From positions 1 to 30,138 of IMG/VR virus record IMGVR_UViG_3300042451_000030: DNA of 30,138 nt; one strand, 5' to 3'. The DNA comes from a virus. The notes under the pieces were generated by a model. It was not told where the DNA came from. It saw nothing but the letters and a program-made list of their open reading frames with translations, and searched no databases. The position numbers were made by a program, and so were the translations under genes. Shown in pieces: positions 1-8,500 of the stretch. Every line of letters begins with the position of its first letter. Positions within the stretch are counted from its first letter, which is position 1.

Positions 1-1150
1 CATGAACAAAATATTCTATATCTTCTTTTGGTTTAAAAGTTAAATCAAATCTTCTATTAGTGTCTAAAGGATTTCTAGAAGACAATGCTCTTTCAACCTT
101 TTCTCTTGATTTAAAAAATGCATCTGAGGAAGTTGTTGGCATACAAGCAAAACGCATTAGTGCATCTGAAGAGTCTGTAAAAAATGCTATCTTAAAATCT
201 TCTATTTTTCTTGTTGGATTCATTTCCCAAGTTGGTCTTCGTAATGCAAAAACTCCAGGGAACTTATAAGATAAAATATTATCTTCTTCCCACTCAATAG
301 TAAATTTATTAGATGGATCATCTTCAGACAATGTTGGATTAATTATAAACTCATGCTCTCTTACTATTGTTTCTTTTTCAGCAACAACATCATCATACCT
401 TTGAGATATAAAGTCTCCTTTAAATCTAGGAAAGGAAAGTAAAATAACTTTTCCATAGTCTGGAAATCTAGAGTCTACTGATCCACGAAATGCTTTGTAT
501 AAGTTATCAGCAGTTTTTCCTTGATCATTTCCTCCAGCGTTCTCCATTGCAAATCCAGAAATTTCATCAAGAACTGCAAGCATTAAGTTTAAACCTTCTG
601 CTGATTCTCTTTCAGAGTGACCTGAATAAACAGTTATTGATTTATTAAACTCTATGCTATCTATCTTAGGCTCTTTATATTTACCAGCAAACCAAGGTGA
701 TCCTTCTATCTTAGATTTAAAGCCTTTAAAAAAAACATTCTTTGCTTGTTGTGCGTTAACTGCTACGTTAATAAGATCTATTGCATCATTGGAAGGCTTT
801 CCAAAATATCTTGATGGGTCTTTAAGGCAAAGTAGTTTATAAACAATATAAGCACAGCCAATAGTAGAAGTATGGTCTTTCCCACTACCCTTGCCACACA
901 TAAGAATAACTTCAGACTTAGTATACTTTCTATAGTGTTCGTCACCCTTTTGTTTTCCAAGCCATCTCTCAACATCTTCTTGTTTATATATTTGACTCAT
1001 ACATTCTACAAGAGTATATTGATATTCAGATAATTCTGGCATGTTTAAATAATCTTTACTTCTTACAAATGTTTTAACATCTACTGGCATTTCCTCAAAA
1101 GGACTTTCATCCAGTGCTTCTATAAATTCACTAAAATCAATCGTTGTCAA
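1..1150 (-). CDS. terL: Terminase large subunit, ATPase part (3' end outside window)
   Basis: Motor of the DNA packaging machine: it pumps concatemeric DNA into the prohead and cuts it. I translated 383 codons from a TTG start at 1150-1148. An in-frame TAA lies just upstream, and AGAGGTG sits 7 bases before the TTG, which decides this start. Walker A is GKGSGKD (residues 86-92) and Walker B is LMLAVLDE (about 189-196). The LLSFPR stretch near 237-242 fits the coupling motif of terminase ATPases. The C-terminal nuclease domain should lie beyond position 1. The gene overlaps the small terminase by 14 bases, so the two are probably translationally coupled. TerL family assignment is strong; headful or cos packaging type cannot be told from this part. 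Confidence 0.9.
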   Translation of the reverse strand, partial: MTTIDFSEFIEALDESPFEEMPVDVKTFVRSKDYLNMPELSEYQYTLVECMSQIYKQEDVERWLGKQKGDEHYRKYTKSEVILMCGKGSGKDHTSTIGCAYIVYKLLCLKDPSRYFGKPSNDAIDLINVAVNAQQAKNVFFKGFKSKIEGSPWFAGKYKEPKIDSIEFNKSITVYSGHSERESAEGLNLMLAVLDEISGFAMENAGGNDQGKTADNLYKAFRGSVDSRFPDYGKVILLSFPRFKGDFISQRYDDVVAEKETIVREHEFIINPTLSEDDPSNKFTIEWEEDNILSYKFPGVFALRRPTWEMNPTRKIEDFKIAFFTDSSDALMRFACMPTTSSDAFFKSREKVERALSSRNPLDTNRRFDLTFKPKEDIEYFVH

Positions 1151-1658
1151 TTACTATCACCTCTGTTTGTACTTCAGATAGTCTACGCATTATTTCTTCA
1201 CGAATTTCTGGGTGCTTTGTTGCTATCTCTTTTAATATTCCAATAAGAACACTTTGCTTTCTTTCCATTTCAATAATTTGTTCTGCTATTTCTTTATTGT
1301 CTAATAACCCCGCTTTTTGCAGCATTTCAAGTCTTTTGCTTTCAATATCTGCTATCAGTTTGATAGCGGTTGTCTTTGCTGTAAGATTTGCAGTAGAATC
1401 TGCAGCATCAATAACTTCATAAGTTTTTTTAATTAAAGATGAGTAGTGTTGATCAGCACCTGCCAATGCTTCCTTTGCTCTCATATGAATGGCTTGATTA
1501 TTAGAAATCATAGAACGCCAGTCATTAAGAAGTGCCATGACCTTTTGACGAGGAATGTCTAACTCTTTAGCAATTTGAGAAGCATCATATCCTTTAAGAT
1601 ACTCTGCAGCAACCTGGTTAACCAAGTCTAAGTGTTTAACTAAATCATTCTCGCTCAT
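1137..1658 (-). CDS. terS: Terminase small subunit (probable)
   Basis: A 173-residue, strongly helical protein immediately upstream of and overlapping the large terminase. Residues about 20-48 (containing GYDASQIAKELDIPRQKV) look like a helix-turn-helix, the usual DNA-recognition part of small terminases. The long charged helices after it fit the oligomerisation core. TerS recognises the packaging site and feeds DNA to TerL. The ATG at 1658 overlaps the 3' end of the preceding gene by 14 bases, suggesting coupled translation. The assignment rests on position, size and HTH rather than on a diagnostic motif. Confidence 0.7.
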   Translation of the reverse strand: MSENDLVKHLDLVNQVAAEYLKGYDASQIAKELDIPRQKVMALLNDWRSMISNNQAIHMRAKEALAGADQHYSSLIKKTYEVIDAADSTANLTAKTTAIKLIADIESKRLEMLQKAGLLDNKEIAEQIIEMERKQSVLIGILKEIATKHPEIREEIMRRLSEVQTEVIVIDND

Positions 1659-1980
1659 CTAATGTCCTTAATAATACAAGGTAGCCAATAAGATCTAAAA
1701 TAGTATCTTCAGATGCATACTCTTTACCTTTGTGTATTCTATTAAGTTTATCATCAATACGGATATAAATTTGTTCTTTTGGGGTAGATTTACTGAATAT
1801 GTTAATAGGATGACTATATGAACTACCATAAGAGTTATTCTTTTTAATAAGTAATTCTGCTATATCAAGACATTCATCTAATATCTTTCTACCAGCAGGT
1901 GCTTGGGTTGAGATATCACGAATAAACTTCATACGATCTTCAAGTTGTTTTTCAAAATCTGGATACTTATAATCTGCCAT
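1645..1980 (-). CDS. Nmad1/DUF1599-like protein (nucleotide-modification-associated domain)
   Basis: A 111-residue protein. Its second half shows a motif order I recognise from the Pfam Nmad1 family (formerly DUF1599): KKNNSYG (about 47-53), then RIDDKLNRI (about 74-82), then SEDTILDLIGY (about 90-100). The acidic residues in these blocks recall metal-binding all-alpha nucleotide-handling proteins. The family is found in phages near base-modification genes, but no base-modification enzyme is visible in this window, so a role in nucleotide or DNA modification is only suggested by family. AAGG lies 6 bases before the ATG at 1980. The gene lies between a tiny HTH gene and the small terminase and is probably transcribed with the terminase genes. 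Confidence 0.6.
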   Translation of the reverse strand: MADYKYPDFEKQLEDRMKFIRDISTQAPAGRKILDECLDIAELLIKKNNSYGSSYSHPINIFSKSTPKEQIYIRIDDKLNRIHKGKEYASEDTILDLIGYLVLLRTLDERE

Positions 1981-1982
1981 AT

Positions 1983-2132
1983 TTACCTTTTTGACTTTCT
2001 AAGACCAAACTTGGCAAGATATACGTATATAGTTTCAACAGATGCTCCGCATTCTTTAGCAATTTGCTCAGGACTTTTCTTGTCAACTTGATACCTTTTC
2101 TTAAGCCAGGCTTCACTTGTATATAACTTCAT
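1983..2132 (-). CDS. Small helix-turn-helix protein, 49 aa
   Basis: A short gene between the resolvase and the Nmad1-like gene, starting at ATG 2132-2130 and ending in TAA at 1983-1985. The protein runs from MKLYTSEAWLKKRY to FGLRKSKR. Its middle, KSPEQIAKECGASVETIYVYL (residues 19-39, written here without the final A), is a good helix-turn-helix. Basic ends support DNA binding. AGGA lies about 9 bases before the ATG. Small HTH proteins of this kind are common in actinobacteriophages, where their role is mostly unknown. Its ATG overlaps the -10 element of a strong promoter candidate (2131-2159), so this gene must be translated from transcripts started further upstream. Confidence 0.7.
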   Translation of the reverse strand: MKLYTSEAWLKKRYQVDKKSPEQIAKECGASVETIYVYLAKFGLRKSKR

Positions 2133-2159
2133 TTTATCATTTCCTATTTCCCTTGTCAA
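2131..2159 (-). promoter_or_regulatory. Sigma70-type promoter for the terminase cluster
   Basis: On the minus strand: TTGACA (2159-2154), a 17-base spacer, then TAAAAT (2136-2131) with an extended TGA just before it. That is 6/6 and 5/6 of the consensus at the ideal spacing. The predicted start is near 2124, inside the 49-aa HTH gene, so the transcript would serve the Nmad1-like gene and both terminase genes. The element sits in the 3' end of the resolvase gene. Confidence 0.65.
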
Positions 2160-2751
2160 GATTATGAGGCTGATCTACTAACTTATGCCAATTTTCTGAT
2201 GCATACCATCCTATAGCAACAGCATCAGCAACATCATCATCATTTACTGTAAGATCAAATTCCATGTTTATCTTTTTTATAGTTCTTAATTTTCTAAATT
2301 CTCTCTCTTTTGATTTATAAAACGAATAAGACTTTTCTTCTCCATGAAGATCTTTAATTGCTTGTTTTTCTTCTTTTTTAAGTCTACCGTTTCCAATCCA
2401 TGACTGCCAAGAAACTGGAGAGCATGAAACTATTGGTGACTTATTGTACATTTGACTTGCACCAAGTATTGCTCCTTGAACTAAAGATAAAGTTATGGCT
2501 GTATTTTGAGAGTTTGTAAATATAGCAGACTCAACTACTATTGCATCAATATTATAATCTTTTAAAAATTCACTAATCTTTTTAGTTGCATCACCAGTTC
2601 TTTCATAAACATGGTTTCCATAAAAATTTACCTTGCCATACTTTACTAACTTTCTATCTGTAAATAAAGAAAATGCCATAGAATTTGTTGACGCATCAAT
2701 TGCTAAAATAGTTTTTGGATTTCCTATATACCTTAATTTACTTTTGCTCAT
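2137..2751 (-). CDS. RuvC-like Holliday junction resolvase
   Basis: A 204-residue protein with the RNase H-like fold signature of RuvC-type resolvases. Strand 1 carries ILAIDAST (D19), a second acidic site is in IVVES (E74), and the C-terminal acidic cluster is NDDDVADA (D171-D176). These would bind the two catalytic metal ions. Phage resolvases of this family cut branched recombination intermediates so that concatemers can be packaged, which fits its place between RecA/nuclease genes and the terminase. ATG at 2751 overlaps the upstream zinc-finger gene by 14 bases. A related RNase H-fold nuclease role cannot be excluded. Confidence 0.8.
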   Translation of the reverse strand: MSKSKLRYIGNPKTILAIDASTNSMAFSLFTDRKLVKYGKVNFYGNHVYERTGDATKKISEFLKDYNIDAIVVESAIFTNSQNTAITLSLVQGAILGASQMYNKSPIVSCSPVSWQSWIGNGRLKKEEKQAIKDLHGEEKSYSFYKSKEREFRKLRTIKKINMEFDLTVNDDDVADAVAIGWYASENWHKLVDQPHNLDKGNRK

Positions 2752-3031
2752 AATTAAATAAATTCCTCAAATCTTTAATAAATCTTTCTGTTTTTTTGAT
2801 ATCCACTAAACAAACATCACAAAACTTTGAATCACTATATACACTAATCATAGTGGTACATCCCCCAGCACATTTTTTTGTTTTACCCATTTTTTCTTTT
2901 GATTTATTAAGTTTATATCTTTGAGCAATCTTTTTCTTTGTAGCAATCGCTCTACATGTTGGATCACAATAGATTTGATTTTTATTTTTTGTATCAAAAG
3001 AATCATCGCACCATTCGCAATATTTTATCAT
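2738..3031 (-). CDS. Double zinc-finger protein, 97 aa
   Basis: Two cysteine quartets are visible. The first is C5, C8, C22, C26, resembling the FCS/MYM-like pattern CxxC...YCxxxCR. The second is C54, C58, C71, C74. The stretch between them is highly basic (residues about 32-53). This suggests nucleic-acid or protein binding rather than catalysis. The ATG at 3031 overlaps the stop of the Cas4-like gene in an ATGA junction, so translation is probably coupled. Its neighbours are nuclease and resolvase genes, suggesting a DNA-processing accessory role. Function unknown. Confidence 0.7.
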   Translation of the reverse strand: MIKYCEWCDDSFDTKNKNQIYCDPTCRAIATKKKIAQRYKLNKSKEKMGKTKKCAGGCTTMISVYSDSKFCDVCLVDIKKTERFIKDLRNLFNYEQK

Positions 3032-3801
3032 TCAAGTTCTTTCCTTCTTTCGATTTTAATTACACCCTTATCTTTTGAATCACATACTTTTTCTAAAGGA
3101 CAAGATTTACATATCTTAGAATCTTTTCTATATCCTCTTTCTGGCAACTGCTTTTCATCAAATGCTTTTTTAACTCTACGCATCCAATCAAATAGGTAGT
3201 TAATAAACTCTACATGTTTTTCATTTACTACTATAGGTATAGATAATATTTCAAAAGTATTTTTATTTTCATAAACAATAGCCCCATACTTTAAATTCAA
3301 TATCTTCATATAAATTAATACTTGTTCTATATGATATCTACTAGCACTATTTTTAGCCTTGTGATAATTAAAACCTTCATCTTTGGCTGTTTTTAATTCA
3401 AACGCTACAAGATTATCATCAATTTTAAGTAAGGCGTCCATTTTTCCATTAATTGGTGGATCATCACATGTTACATATTGCTCATACCATTCTACAATTT
3501 CAGAGTCTTTTAATACATTTTCAATTATTCTTGTATGTGCATCTGTTCCAGCATTCATATTTGCAAAAGATGTTCCATCAGTTTTATTTTCAAACTCATT
3601 TCCTTCAAAGGCAAGATACCAATATCTAGGACACATTCCATTTCCGTATACCAATGAGGATGGTGCAAAAGTTTTTTTAGTCATAAACTTATTCGTTCCA
3701 TAAACCCTAACGTGACCTTCTACAATTTCTTTTTCTATAATAGAAAAGTCAATAGTGTTAGGTTCTTTTTTAACCATTTTTTTTATTAATGCTTTTGTCA
3801 T
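3028..3801 (-). CDS. Cas4/RecB-like PD-(D/E)XK exonuclease with likely Fe-S cluster
   Basis: A 257-residue nuclease. Motifs in order: C57 (MCPRYW), H89 (GTDAH), D122 (GKMDALL), E135-x-K137 (FELKTAK), and Q160/Y164 (EQVLIYM). The C-terminal cysteines are C231, C234 and C240 (CKSCPLEKVC). One N-terminal plus three C-terminal cysteines is the Cas4/AddB-type 4Fe-4S arrangement, and all catalytic residues are present. Phage Cas4-like enzymes resect DNA ends. With RecA and a RuvC-like resolvase nearby, recombination is the likely job. No CRISPR array or other cas gene is present. The start is a TAATG junction with the gene upstream. Confidence 0.85.
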   Translation of the reverse strand: MTKALIKKMVKKEPNTIDFSIIEKEIVEGHVRVYGTNKFMTKKTFAPSSLVYGNGMCPRYWYLAFEGNEFENKTDGTSFANMNAGTDAHTRIIENVLKDSEIVEWYEQYVTCDDPPINGKMDALLKIDDNLVAFELKTAKDEGFNYHKAKNSASRYHIEQVLIYMKILNLKYGAIVYENKNTFEILSIPIVVNEKHVEFINYLFDWMRRVKKAFDEKQLPERGYRKDSKICKSCPLEKVCDSKDKGVIKIERRKELE

Positions 3802-4112
3802 TAAAAATTCCTTACGCTATATTTAAGGGCATCGACCAGTTTGTCGGTTGCTTCTCTTATTGCATAGTACATATTCTTTTTTGCCCTATCGTCTTTTTTA
3901 ACATGAGAATACCAAGCAGCCATCATTGCAAACTTAGCAGAGTATGCTTGTAGTTGTGTAATTAAAAGCGTAGCCTTTGCTGCTGGCACATCTGGATTAA
4001 TTATTAATTTTGCAACTATACCAAGAGTCTTTTCAAACTCTTCATCTTTCATAAAATCTGACATCTCATTAAACTCTGTAAGTCTATTTAATAAATCTAC
4101 TGTAGTTTCCAT
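3801..4112 (-). CDS. Hypothetical helical protein, 103 aa
   Basis: I do not recognise this family. The protein is predicted to be almost all helical, acidic at the N-terminus (FMKDEEFEKT) and basic towards the C-terminus (KKDDRAKKNMYYAIREA). It has no cysteines, signal peptide or membrane segment. Both ends are TAATG junctions, so it is translated as part of the recombination block between the small PD-(D/E)XK-like protein and the Cas4-like nuclease. That context suggests an accessory to end processing, but nothing in the sequence proves it. Confidence 0.6.
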   Translation of the reverse strand: METTVDLLNRLTEFNEMSDFMKDEEFEKTLGIVAKLIINPDVPAAKATLLITQLQAYSAKFAMMAAWYSHVKKDDRAKKNMYYAIREATDKLVDALKYSVRNF

Positions 4113-4402
4113 TAGTTCTTCTCTCTTAACTGTTCAAATACTTCCCATTCAATTATAGCAAGTCTTACTTTTTTATTTCCCTCTCCAAGAACAACCATTA
4201 ATGCTGGGTCTTTTTTTCTATCTACCTTCATTGTATCTGACACAATCTTAGCCCATGAGTCTTGGCTAACGGAATAGGATTTAGAATACTCTTTGACATC
4301 TACTACGAAGTCATCCAATGATCCGTCAGCCTTGACTGGTCCCCTACCTGAATTAACGTGTGGCTTAGCACCAATACGTTTTAGTTCAGAACGCTCACTC
4401 AT
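4112..4402 (-). CDS. Small PD-(D/E)XK-like protein, possible nuclease or resolvase
   Basis: A 96-residue protein with a compact nuclease-like pattern. An N-terminal ERSELKRIGAKPH is followed by GRGPVKADGS, and then DDFVVDVKEY with D31, D35 and K37 in a D-x3-D-x-K arrangement. Then comes SYSVSQDSWAKI and a hydrophobic strand (DPALMVVLGEG). This layout matches the small phage PD-(D/E)XK proteins often annotated as endonuclease or Holliday-junction resolvase. The ATG at 4402 shares one base with the stop of the preceding zinc-ribbon gene. The order of motifs is convincing, but the catalytic assignment is inferred; a DNA-binding accessory remains possible. Confidence 0.55.
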   Translation of the reverse strand: MSERSELKRIGAKPHVNSGRGPVKADGSLDDFVVDVKEYSKSYSVSQDSWAKIVSDTMKVDRKKDPALMVVLGEGNKKVRLAIIEWEVFEQLREKN

Positions 4403-4572
4403 TAATACCCTCTTTGTGGAAAAGTTACTTTAGACATATGTTTTTTAGTACACATCCAAGTAAGATCTCCTTTTTCTATATACATTCTTGCCTGTGCTAC
4501 TATTTCTTTACATGTATGACAAACAAATTTGCCAGGATATAAAGTATAGTTACTTGTTGATTGTTGATTCAA
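4402..4572 (-). CDS. Zinc-ribbon protein, 56 aa
   Basis: A short gene between RecA and the PD-(D/E)XK-like gene. I read it from TTG at 4572-4570, the first possible start after an in-frame TAA, to TAA at 4402-4404. Likely zinc ligands are C18, C21 (FVCHTC), C41 and H45 (MCTKKH). The start lies 22 bases inside the recA gene and its ribosome site is weak, so translation may be coupled to RecA. The TAATG end couples it to the next gene. The YPGKFVCHTCK...WMCTKKH pattern resembles small conserved actinobacteriophage proteins. The alternative start is the internal ATG at residue 30, but that would lose half the zinc site. Confidence 0.65.
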   Translation of the reverse strand: MNQQSTSNYTLYPGKFVCHTCKEIVAQARMYIEKGDLTWMCTKKHMSKVTFPQRGY

Positions 4573-5557
4573 GTTCTTTTAGTTTCTCTGGATTTTCTTT
4601 TAGGTATTCAATTACTTTTGCTCTACCCTGTAGTCTTTCACCAAGAACTGTATACCAAGCCCCACCCTTTTCAATGGTACCCAATAGTTCTGCAGTATCT
4701 ACAAGATCTGCTACCTTATCTACTCCAATGGTATCTCCATCAAAATAAAAATCATATTCTCCAGAAAGAAATCCTGGACCAGTTTTGTTGAAATCAATAT
4801 GCCAGTTTACTTTTCTTCCAACTTTTCCTTCTATAAGTTTATCTCCTACAGTAATTTTTGATTTAAGAGCATTGTTATCTGAATCACTTGACCACAACTT
4901 AACTACTGTGCTTGAGAAAAACTTAACTGCTAATCCTCCAGTTGGCATATGGGAAGCATACATCGCACCAATGTTATTTCTTAATTGTGATATTAATACT
5001 AATAGTGTTTGACCATCTTGATTATTTGCATAGTTAAGCATCTTTACAGCATTAGTCATATCTTTTGCTTCTGCACCAATTTGTTTGGTATTTTCAAGAG
5101 CCTTTAATTCATTAGAGTCTTTTTCAAAATAAATAGCAGGTAATAATGCAGATATAGAATCAACTACTAATATATCTACCTTTGCTTTCATTAGTTGAGT
5201 AGCAACATCAACCATATCATTAATAGTCTTAGCAGCAGAGTATACTAACTTATCTGTATCTACCCCAAGTTTTTTAGCCCACTCAGGATCAAAAGATTGC
5301 TCTGCATCTATCCAAGCACAAAGTTTTCCTTCTTTTTGTGCCTCACCAATCATTTGTAAACAAAATGATGACTTACCAGCAGATTTATTTCCCCAAACTA
5401 AGACTTGTCTACCATAAGCAAATCCACCCTTGAGTGCATTATTAAGACTAATGCTTGGTGTTTTTTGTTTTATGACTTCAACGTCTGTAGCATTACTTAA
5501 TCTTTTTCTTAAACTAGGATCTAGTTGTGATAAAAACTCTTCTATCTGTATTGACAT
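4550..5557 (-). CDS. recA: RecA/UvsX-like recombinase
   Basis: A 335-residue strand-exchange ATPase. The core carries Walker A GNKSAGKS (56-63), the catalytic glutamate region IDAEQSFDP (E86), Walker B ILVVDS (129-134), and LLVLISQLRNN followed by the MPTGGLAVKF region corresponding to loops L1/L2. It is slightly shorter than E. coli RecA (353), with the acidic C-terminal tail reduced. It would coat ssDNA made by the nucleases and drive strand invasion for recombination-dependent replication or repair. The TAATG junction with dnaE implies joint translation. Confidence 0.92.
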   Translation of the reverse strand: MSIQIEEFLSQLDPSLRKRLSNATDVEVIKQKTPSISLNNALKGGFAYGRQVLVWGNKSAGKSSFCLQMIGEAQKEGKLCAWIDAEQSFDPEWAKKLGVDTDKLVYSAAKTINDMVDVATQLMKAKVDILVVDSISALLPAIYFEKDSNELKALENTKQIGAEAKDMTNAVKMLNYANNQDGQTLLVLISQLRNNIGAMYASHMPTGGLAVKFFSSTVVKLWSSDSDNNALKSKITVGDKLIEGKVGRKVNWHIDFNKTGPGFLSGEYDFYFDGDTIGVDKVADLVDTAELLGTIEKGGAWYTVLGERLQGRAKVIEYLKENPEKLKELESTINK

Positions 5558-8500
5558 TATTTACTTACCTCATTCAGTATTAAGGAACCATCTTCAGACT
5601 TTCCAAAAGTCATTTTAACAGCAGTTCCTGGCTCGCATTTCATATAACCCTCAGAAAATTGTCGAGGGAAAACTATAATAGGTTTCATTTCACGATCAGA
5701 GTTTGCAACTATCATATGAGCCATCTTCTTTCCAGCCTTAGTTACCCTAGGCTTAAATGATAGCACATAATACTCTTCTCCGCTATAAGGTAAAGATTTA
5801 TAGTTTAAAAATTTAACCAAACTATTTGTTGTAAAGTTTTTTATTTCATCTATAATAATTGCTTCACTAATTCTATTTGCTCCAACTAAAAATAAATAAG
5901 TCTTGCCTTGCTCTATTTTAGTATCTTCTTCATCAAATACTCCAAGCATTCCTGTAGCATCCATTATTTCTATTCTTGACCATCCCTTGCCACGTTTAAT
6001 ATTTTTGACAACACCCATAATAATGTGAACATCTGTTTCATCAAAATCTTCAATATCATCTATATAAGCGTAATAGTGCGGTGGAACACTTGTCGTAAAC
6101 TCTGGAAGGTTTAAGTATTCATAAAGATTTTCTTTTACAACACTTTCTTGTCTTAAGTTATCTGGAAATGCTAAAGCACCAATAGCGTTTAAAGCCTGAA
6201 CTGCTCTAATGTTAATTGAACTTCCTTTTTTAGAAGCAAGACTTGTAAACTCTTCATAAGAAGTATATGGTCTGCGTGCTATGATTTTTGACGCAACTAG
6301 ATCTGATATCCATTTAATTGAAGATAATCCAACACGAATTCCCTTACCCTCAATTGTAAAATCAGAATCTGATTCATTAACGTGTGGAAGTTTTACCGAT
6401 ATACCCATTTTTTTTGCTTCAATTAAATATTCTGTTCTTGCATCTTTGTCTTGTTCATTTTTTAACAAACAATACATAAACTCAATTGGATAATAATATT
6501 TTAACCATGCAGTCCAATATGAAAGCATTGAATAAGCAACGGCATGTGACTTGTTAAAAGAGTAGCCTGCGTGAGCCTCAAAATCATGCCATAAAGCCTC
6601 TGCTTTAAATGGAGTAACATGTTTTGATGCACCAACTACGAATCTATCCTTAAACTCATCAAATTCTTTAGCATCTTTCTTTTTACCAATAATCTTTCTA
6701 ACCTTATCTGCTTCTGCCATACTCATTCCACCAAGATAAACGCAAGCCTGCATAACCTGCTCTTGATATAAAACACAACCATATGTATCTTTTGTAAACT
6801 CTTGCATAATAGGATGAATATATTCTGTAATTGTTTTTCCATGCTTTCTTGCAAGATATGTTTTACCAATAGTATTCATAGCACCTGGTCTTACAAGGGC
6901 ATTAGAAGCCGCTAATTCATCTAAATTAGACACTCCCATCTTTACAAGAAGATTAGTATAGGGTGTTGCTTCACATTGGAATACTCCCTTAGTTCTTCCA
7001 TCTGAAAGCATTTCATAAACCTTTTTATCATTAAGATCAATACTATTTAATTTAACATCTACCTTGTGTCTTTGTTTAATAGTTTTAATTGTTTCATCAA
7101 TAACAGTTAATGTTTTTAGTCCTAGAACATCTAGTTTAATCAATCCAATATCTGCTGCTTCGTTCATATCTACAGCAACAACTGGTATACGATCCTTACT
7201 TCCTGGTGCCACTCTAGTTTCCATAGGTGCGTATTTAAAGATAGAGTCTTTTGCAGTTACAACACCAGCAGCATGAATACCAGTCCCACGAATACGTCCA
7301 CGAAGTTGCTCTCCATACTTAACTACTTCTGGATACTTCATTCTAAACCATTGTGCATTTTTACTTGAGGTAAATTCATCCCAATCATCTACATTTTTTA
7401 AAACTTTATTTACATCAGATAAAGGTATGTTAAATGCTCTAGAAACATCTCTAACAATTCCTTTTCCTCTAAACTCTAAGAATGTAGCAATAGATGCAAC
7501 GTTTTTATACTCTTCTTCTAAATATCCCTTTAACTCATCACGTCTTGAGTCAGCAATATCGGAATCAATATCTGGAAAATCATTACGTTCTGGATTAACA
7601 AATCTAAAAAACAATAAACCATATTTAAGTGGATCAACATCTGTGATTCCAAGTGCGTAGCAAACTAAAGATCCTGCTGCTGAACCACGGCCAGGTCCTA
7701 CTAGAATTCCTTGACTCTTTGCCCAATTAAGCATATTGCTTACAATCAAAAAATATGGGGAAAAGTTTTTATCTTTAATAATATCTAACTCTTCTTGCAT
7801 TCTTTCTCTATATTCTGGCTTATCATATAAACCTTTTTCAGTTAAACCTTTTAATACCAAATCTACTAAGCCCATATGAGGGTCATCTATTTTTGTTGGT
7901 AATAAGTCTAATCCAGATTTAATGTCATACTCTTCTATCTTATCTGCTATCTCTAGTGAATTAGTATAGATATCTTCTCTCTTTATACCCTGCATATTCA
8001 TCTGTTGTTTCATCTCTTCATATGAAAGAAGATGAATATCAAATGATCTAAATGACATAGGTCTATCTGCACCATACAGGTAGTCAAGACGTTTCATAAT
8101 ATCATCTATCTTTTGAGATTTTTCAAACCTTGCTTCTTTATCAAGTTTTGCATGTGTATTTAAAAGAAGCATAATTTCTTGAACAACCTTTTGATCAACT
8201 GTAGAATGATGACAGTCTGGCGTAACAACAGATTTAATGTCCATGCTGTCTGCAATCTCAAGCAATTCATTATTTAATTCTTTAGAGTTATGTGGCATAA
8301 CCTCAACATAAAAATCATCACCAAATGTATTTTTAAACCAAGTTAATAATCTTTTTGCTTCTGCATATTCTTTATGCTCTAACGCTTTAGCAATTAATCC
8401 AGACATACAGGCTGATAAAACAATCAAACCATCTTTATATTTTTCTAATACTTCAAAATCAATTCTAGGTTTTTTATAAAACCCTTCTGTCCAACCTATT

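Noticed and set aside
60-842. Plus-strand open frames over the left edge
   Set aside because: They lie antisense to the large terminase, whose minus-strand frame has clear Walker A and B motifs. The low-complexity Ile/Ser/Phe/Leu-rich proteins are typical of shadow frames.
778-975. Separate minus-strand 65-aa gene with a membrane-like segment
   Set aside because: It lies in another frame within the large terminase and has no ribosome site.
1145-1151. TTGACA at the small/large terminase junction as a -35 box
   Set aside because: No -10 lies at 16-18 bases, and the TTG is the large-terminase start codon with a good ribosome site.
3028-3801. Cas4-like protein as a sign of a CRISPR system
   Set aside because: No repeat-spacer array and no other cas gene is visible. 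Free-standing Cas4-like nucleases are common in phages.
4152-4160. Extended -10 (TGCTATAAT) inside the 96-aa PD-(D/E)XK-like gene
   Set aside because: No -35 at any sensible spacing, and the bases code for a conserved-looking LAIIE strand, so a chance match is likely.
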